From NCBI GenBank assembly GCA_963664635.1, contig OY761542.1, forward strand, positions 1,426,001 to 1,490,000: a stretch of 64,000 bases of DNA, written 5' to 3'. A model generated the notes under the pieces. It had not been told where the DNA came from. It did no database searches and saw only the letters and a list, made by a program, of their open reading frames with translations. This document shows positions 60,785-64,000 of this stretch, one piece after another; position 1 is the stretch's first letter; every line of letters starts with the position of its first letter. The position numbers and the translations under genes were made by a program. The DNA comes from VXNE01 sp963664635. Lineage in GTDB: Bacteria; Pseudomonadota; Gammaproteobacteria; Pseudomonadales; Azotimanducaceae.

Positions 60785-62110
60785 ATGAGTCTGGCAACGC
60801 CACCAACGGTCGAGAAGCTGCGCAAGGCACTACATGCGAAAGCGAAGGAGGAAGACGGGTACCGCTTTTATCTCCTGTACGACAAGGTCCATCGACGGGA
60901 CGTGCTGAGACATGCCCATGCGCTGAGCCGCGCTACGCGCGGTGCGCCGGGCGTGGACGGCGAGACGTTCGCGAGGATCGAGGCGCGGGGGTGCGAGGCG
61001 TGGCTCGACGAACTGGCGGAAGAGTTGAGGAAGAAGACCCATCGGGCCGCCCCGGTACGCCGGGTGTGGATCCCGAAGGCGAACGGTGGACGCAGGCCGC
61101 TCGGCATCCCGACGATCCGGGACCGGGTGGAGCAGACGGCGGTGGTGCTGGTGCTCGAACCAATCTTCGAGGCGGACCTGCAGCCAGAGCAATATGCGTA
61201 CCGCACGAACCGACGCGCGCAGGATGCAGTGCGACACGTTCACTGGCTGGTTACGCACGGCCACGACGAAGTGGTTGACGCGGACCTGTCCGGATACTTC
61301 GATAGCATCCCGCATGCGCCGCTGATGAAGTCGGTGGCGCGGCGGGTGAGCGACCGGCACCTGCTGGCGCTGCTCAAGCAGTGGCTGGTGGCGCCGGTGG
61401 AGGAAGACGACGGACGGGACGGCTGGACACGGACGACGCGCGCGAAGGACGAGAAACGCGGGGTGCCGCAAGGCGCGCCGATCTCGCCCCTGCTGTCGAA
61501 CCTGTATATGCGGCGGTTCCTGCTGGGCTGGAAACGGCTCGGCCACCAACGGCGCCTGAACGGCTACATCGTGAACTACGCGGACGACTTCGTGATCTGC
61601 TGCCGCGGCAGCGCGGCGCAAGCCATGGAGACGATGCGAGACATGATGGACAGGCTGGGGCTGACGGTCAACGAAGACAAGACGCAACTACGCCGCCTGC
61701 CGGACGGGAGCTTCGACTTCCTCGGATACACGATCGGTCGCTGCCACTCACCACGCACGGGCCGTGCCTACGTCGGTACGCGCCCATCGCGCAAGAGTGT
61801 GCGCCGGGCCATGGCGAAGGTCAGTGAGCTGACGGCGCGCCGCACGGCCTGGAGGCCAGCCGAAGACGTGGTGGGACAGCTCAACCGGATGCTGTCGGGG
61901 TGGGGCGGTTACTTCTGCCTCGGTCCGGTCGGCAAGTCGTACCGGGCGCTCGACGCGCACACCCGACATCGGCTCCGCTGGTGGTTGTGTCGGAAGCACA
62001 AGCAAGGCGGCAAGGGGACGACGCGCTACCCCGACGAGTATCTCTACGACAAGTTGGGACTCGTACGCCTGGCCGTGACGACGCGCGACCTTCCGTGGGC
62101 GAAGGCATGA
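60785..62110 (+). CDS. ltrA: Group II intron reverse transcriptase/maturase
   Basis: 441 aa. RT blocks: RRVWIPKANGGRRPLGIPTIRDRVEQTAV (residues 92-120), DADLSGYFDSIPH (165-177), KRGVPQGAPISPLLSNLYM (224-242) and the catalytic YADD at 265-268, then TQLRRLPDGSFDFLGYTIGR. Domain X (maturase) occupies about 300-441, ending RWWLCRKHKQGGKGTTRYPDEYLYDKLGL. There is no HNH endonuclease tail, so mobility probably relies on other primers. It is encoded in intron domain IV and needed for splicing and retrohoming. Confidence 0.95.
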   Translation: MSLATPPTVEKLRKALHAKAKEEDGYRFYLLYDKVHRRDVLRHAHALSRATRGAPGVDGETFARIEARGCEAWLDELAEELRKKTHRAAPVRRVWIPKANGGRRPLGIPTIRDRVEQTAVVLVLEPIFEADLQPEQYAYRTNRRAQDAVRHVHWLVTHGHDEVVDADLSGYFDSIPHAPLMKSVARRVSDRHLLALLKQWLVAPVEEDDGRDGWTRTTRAKDEKRGVPQGAPISPLLSNLYMRRFLLGWKRLGHQRRLNGYIVNYADDFVICCRGSAAQAMETMRDMMDRLGLTVNEDKTQLRRLPDGSFDFLGYTIGRCHSPRTGRAYVGTRPSRKSVRRAMAKVSELTARRTAWRPAEDVVGQLNRMLSGWGGYFCLGPVGKSYRALDAHTRHRLRWWLCRKHKQGGKGTTRYPDEYLYDKLGLVRLAVTTRDLPWAKA

Positions 62111-62119
62111 TCCCGGAGA

Positions 62120-62152
62120 GAGCCGGATGCGGGAAAACCGCACGTCCGGTTC
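62120..62152 (+). ncRNA. Group II intron domain V
   Basis: A 33-nt hairpin with canonical AGC triad and GAAAA-type loop, 10 nt after the maturase stop. It is the catalytic core of the ribozyme. Confidence 0.85.
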
Positions 62153-62205
62153 GCCGAGCGGCGACTGGAGACGGAGTGGGTCTAAATCGGGTTAGGCCGG
62201 CCCAC

Positions 62206-62460
62206 CACCGCGCCAGTCGTCGACTCTACCCAGGCCGCTGGTCGGCGCCAAGAGGCTGTGCGGTTTCAAGAGGTTGACCATGGCGCCAAATGATTGTGCC
62301 GATGCCGGACTGCGCTGGCCGCGCCCTCGCGGGTCTTTTGGCCCCGTGCGCGTACATGCTCCCTCAACCGTAGGCCCCGCTATGCTCTCGGTCGCGAGCA
62401 CGCGCACGGGGCCAAAATCCTCCGCGATCATCGCGGCCCCTGGTGGGAAATGCGGGCTAG
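62206..62460. repeat. Structured element copy B, right part
   Basis: From 62304 the sequence follows copy A (from about 20260) to its right end: the same GCTGGCCGCGCCCTCGCGGG block, long stem 62336-62352 paired perfectly with 62401-62417 (17 bp) around a 48-nt loop, and terminal TGGGAAATGCGGGCTAG. The portion 62206-62303 has little similarity to copy A, and its exact relation is unclear. Confidence 0.65.
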
Positions 62461-62605
62461 GGGGTTGCGCGCAGAGTCGCTTCGCAGAACGGTACGGTCG
62501 TGAAGTCCACGGCGCGAGTTCGTAGCACGGTGGTCTCGGGTGCCGGACGCCGAGCGCAACCCGCCCGGTGCACGAGCGGACGTTCCGCCGGGCACAGCGG
62601 CGGCC

Positions 62606-62771
62606 GGGGGGAGCCCGAGGGGGGCGCGCCGGCCCCGTCGATGGGCACGATAACGAGCCGCCCAACCGGCGAGAGCGCCGGCGCCACCGGTGCGCGCGTA
62701 CGCCACGGTGGCGGGGGGGAGCCCGAGGGGGGCGCCTCGGTCCCATCGATTGGCACGATAACGAGCCGCCC
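62606..62771. repeat. Two diverged ~58-bp direct repeats before yejB
   Basis: Copies at 62606-62663 and 62713-62771. Shared blocks are a G-run plus GAGCCCGAGGGGGGCGC, CC(G/A)TCGAT and GGCACGATAACGAGCCGCC. The second copy ends 16 nt before the yejB start codon. No gene is supported in 62461-62786; the repeats may hold duplicated promoter or leader signals. Confidence 0.7.
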
Positions 62772-62786
62772 CCCTCGAAGAAAACA

Positions 62787-63884
62787 GTGACCCGTTACGT
62801 CGCCAGACGCCTGCTCCTCATCGTGCCGACGCTCCTCGGCATCGTCACCATCAACTTCTTCATCGTGCAACTGGCCCCGGGCGGGCCCGTGGATCAGATG
62901 ATCGCGCGCCTCGCCGGCCAGGACCTCTCGGCGACGGCGCGCATCGCGGGCGCTACCGACACGATGCCGCAGTTCTCGAACGCGGACCAGACCCTGCGTA
63001 CGCAGTACGCCGGAGCCCAGGGGCTGGATCCCGAACTCATCGCCGCCATCGAGAAGCAGTTCGGCTTCGACAAGCCGATCCACGAGCGCTACGTCAAGAT
63101 GCTCGGAGACTACGCGCGGCTGGATTTCGGCACGAGCTACTACCAGGACCGGCCGGTCCTGGAACTGATCGCCGAGCGCCTTCCCGTGTCGCTCTCGCTC
63201 GGGTTCTGGTCGATGCTGCTGATCTACACGGTCTCGATACCCCTCGGCGTGGCGAAGGCGGTGCGCGAGGGCACGCGCTTCGACGCCTGGACCAGCGGGG
63301 TCATCTTCGTCGGCTACGCGATGCCGAGTTTCCTCTTCGCGGTTTTCCTCATCGTGCTGTTCGCGGGCGGCTCGTACCTCGACTGGTTCCCGCTGAAGGG
63401 CCTCGTGTCGTCGAACTTCGACGAGCTTTCCTGGGCCGGCAAGATCGCCGACTACTTCTGGCACCTGGCGCTGCCCGTGACGGCGCTCACCATCGGCGGC
63501 TTCGCGACGCTCACGATGCTCACCAAGAACTCGTTTCTCGAGGAGATCTCGAAGCAGTTCGTGCTGACGGCGCGGGCCAAGGGGCTGAACCAGCGGCGCG
63601 TGCTCTACGGCCACGTGTTCCGCAATGCCATGCTGATCGTGGTGGCCGGTTTCCCGGCGGCACTGGTCGGCATCCTGTTCACCAGCGCGCTCCTGATCGA
63701 GGTCATCTTCTCCCTGGACGGGCTCGGGCTGCTCGGGTTCGAGGCGATCCTGAAGCGCGACTACCCGATCATGTTCGGCACCCTGTTCTGTTTCACGTTC
63801 CTGGGTCTCGCCATGACCCTGCTCGGCGACATCGCGTACACGTTCGTGGATCCGCGTATCGACTTCGAGGCCCGGGAGGGCTGA
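62787..63884 (+). CDS. yejB: Peptide/microcin C ABC transporter permease YejB
   Basis: 365 aa, matching YejB length. Inner-membrane permease: TM1 RRLLLIVPTLLGIVTINFFIVQLAPGGPVDQ (the family N-terminal signature), a large periplasmic loop (residues about 35-130), then five more segments with an EAA loop at LTARAKGLNQRRVLYGHVFRNA. Partners YejE (next gene), YejA and YejF form an oligopeptide importer that also admits microcin C-type antibiotics. GTG 62787 start; upstream in-frame codons run through the direct repeats and are not coding. One-base overlap (TGATG) with yejE. Confidence 0.9.
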   Translation: MTRYVARRLLLIVPTLLGIVTINFFIVQLAPGGPVDQMIARLAGQDLSATARIAGATDTMPQFSNADQTLRTQYAGAQGLDPELIAAIEKQFGFDKPIHERYVKMLGDYARLDFGTSYYQDRPVLELIAERLPVSLSLGFWSMLLIYTVSIPLGVAKAVREGTRFDAWTSGVIFVGYAMPSFLFAVFLIVLFAGGSYLDWFPLKGLVSSNFDELSWAGKIADYFWHLALPVTALTIGGFATLTMLTKNSFLEEISKQFVLTARAKGLNQRRVLYGHVFRNAMLIVVAGFPAALVGILFTSALLIEVIFSLDGLGLLGFEAILKRDYPIMFGTLFCFTFLGLAMTLLGDIAYTFVDPRIDFEAREG

Positions 63885-64000
63885 TGGCCGTCGCCCGGGA
63901 GCATCCGCGGGCGGGCGGGCTGGCGGCCACGGACGGCTTCGTGGTGACGGAGACTGCCGCGCGCCCGGGGGTCTCCCCGGTGCTGCGCCGCCGCTGGCGC
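63884..64000 (+). CDS. yejE: Peptide ABC transporter permease YejE (5' part)
   Basis: First 39 codons only; the window ends inside the gene. ATG 63884 overlaps the yejB stop. The N-terminus (AVAREHPRAGGLAATDGFVV...LRRRWR) is a cytoplasmic tail before TM1. It has no diagnostic motif yet; identity is from operon position after yejB. Confidence 0.6.
   Translation, partial: MAVAREHPRAGGLAATDGFVVTETAARPGVSPVLRRRWR

Larger units (their letters stand above)
60276..62205 (+). mobile_element. Group II intron with reverse transcriptase
   Basis: The 5' end is GTGTG at 60276, followed by a structured, unopened 500-nt domain I-IV region. The maturase gene is at 60785-62110. Domain V is recognisable at 62120-62152: GAGCCGG...GGGAAAACC...CCGGTTC, with the AGC triad at 62121-62123. 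The 3' end is uncertain: a GTGGG/CCCAC helix near 62175-62205 may be domain VI, so the boundary is given as about 62205. It appears inserted in the left terminal repeat of the 250-bp element. Confidence 0.8.

Noticed and set aside
62192..62746. Minus-strand frame sharing AAMIAED...DPRGRGQRSP with the frame opposite copy A
   Set aside because: Differences between the copies almost all change amino acids while stem pairing is preserved, so a conserved protein is unlikely.
62750..62770. TGGCACG in the direct repeat as a sigma-54 -24 element
   Set aside because: The matching GC at -12 is missing at the required spacing in both repeat copies.
62568..62786. N-terminal extension of yejB through the direct repeats
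   Set aside because: The extension is Arg/Gly-rich and repeats itself; YejB normally starts directly at the first membrane segment, as from GTG 62787.
1..64000. tRNA, rRNA, riboswitch or integron attC sites
   Set aside because: None was recognised by eye; the long stem of the structured element lacks the core-site motifs of attC.

Overview
This is a GC-rich bacterial chromosome segment. Its gene content (YejB/YejE-type peptide importer, a GPH-type symporter, SO2930-type dihaem cytochrome, three luciferase-like (LLM) monooxygenases, Rieske, P450, TauD and PhyH oxygenases, carnitine and methylmalonyl-CoA catabolism) suggests an oligotrophic or marine-type gammaproteobacterium. That placement is an inference from gene families; there is no rRNA or other taxonomic marker in the window.

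Layout. 1-4.1 kb: a transglutaminase/TPR lipoprotein, two paralogous secreted proteins and an LLM oxidoreductase. 4.1-12 kb (minus strand): a tightly coupled oxygenase operon (Rieske oxygenase, P450, LLM, GST), then acyl-CoA synthetase, HAD phosphatase, nitroreductase and a small protein. 12-15.4 kb: an MBL hydrolase, a TonB-receptor remnant cut off by an AAA/DUF4143 ATPase gene, and a split hot-dog hydratase pair. 15.5-17.6 kb: methylmalonyl-CoA mutase. 23.2-28.2 kb: an operon of methylmalonyl-CoA epimerase, carboxyltransferase and biotin carboxylase-BCCP. Together the last two convert propionyl-CoA to succinyl-CoA. Between them lie a GPH symporter and a large MalT-like LuxR regulator. 28.3-30.1 kb: a carnitine dehydrogenase/BKACE pair. 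30.8-35.1 kb: a type II restriction-modification complex (controller protein, HNH-like endonuclease, methyltransferase) lying between two 780-bp copies of the exonuclease III gene xth. 35.2-45.2 kb: assorted catabolic and envelope genes. 45.2-50 kb: an aldo-keto reductase, an insertion sequence that carries a DNA adenine methylase, and an unusual RibD-like deaminase/GHKL-ATPase/winged-helix fusion. 50.4-56 kb: amidohydrolase, S9 peptidase, and an NCS2 permease with a C-terminal GHKL-like tail. 56-57.9 kb: an ISKra4-type element with a 9-bp target duplication. 58-60.3 kb: TauD-like dioxygenase and another LLM enzyme. 60.3-62.2 kb: a group II intron with its reverse transcriptase. 62.8-64 kb: yejB and the start of yejE.

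Mobile and repeat DNA is the most distinctive feature. A roughly 250-bp element with terminal inverted repeats and a long internal hairpin occurs at 20.17-20.42 kb and, apparently split by the group II intron, at 60.26-62.46 kb. The two hairpins differ by compensatory base-pair changes. Short GTAG-headed palindromes (REP-like) sit at 4.09, 5.84 and 35.96 kb, and another palindrome lies inside the aldo-keto reductase gene at 45.9 kb. The strongest candidates for something undescribed are the structured 250-bp element, the deaminase-ATPase fusion, the IS with methylase cargo, and the restriction-modification insertion with its long target duplication.
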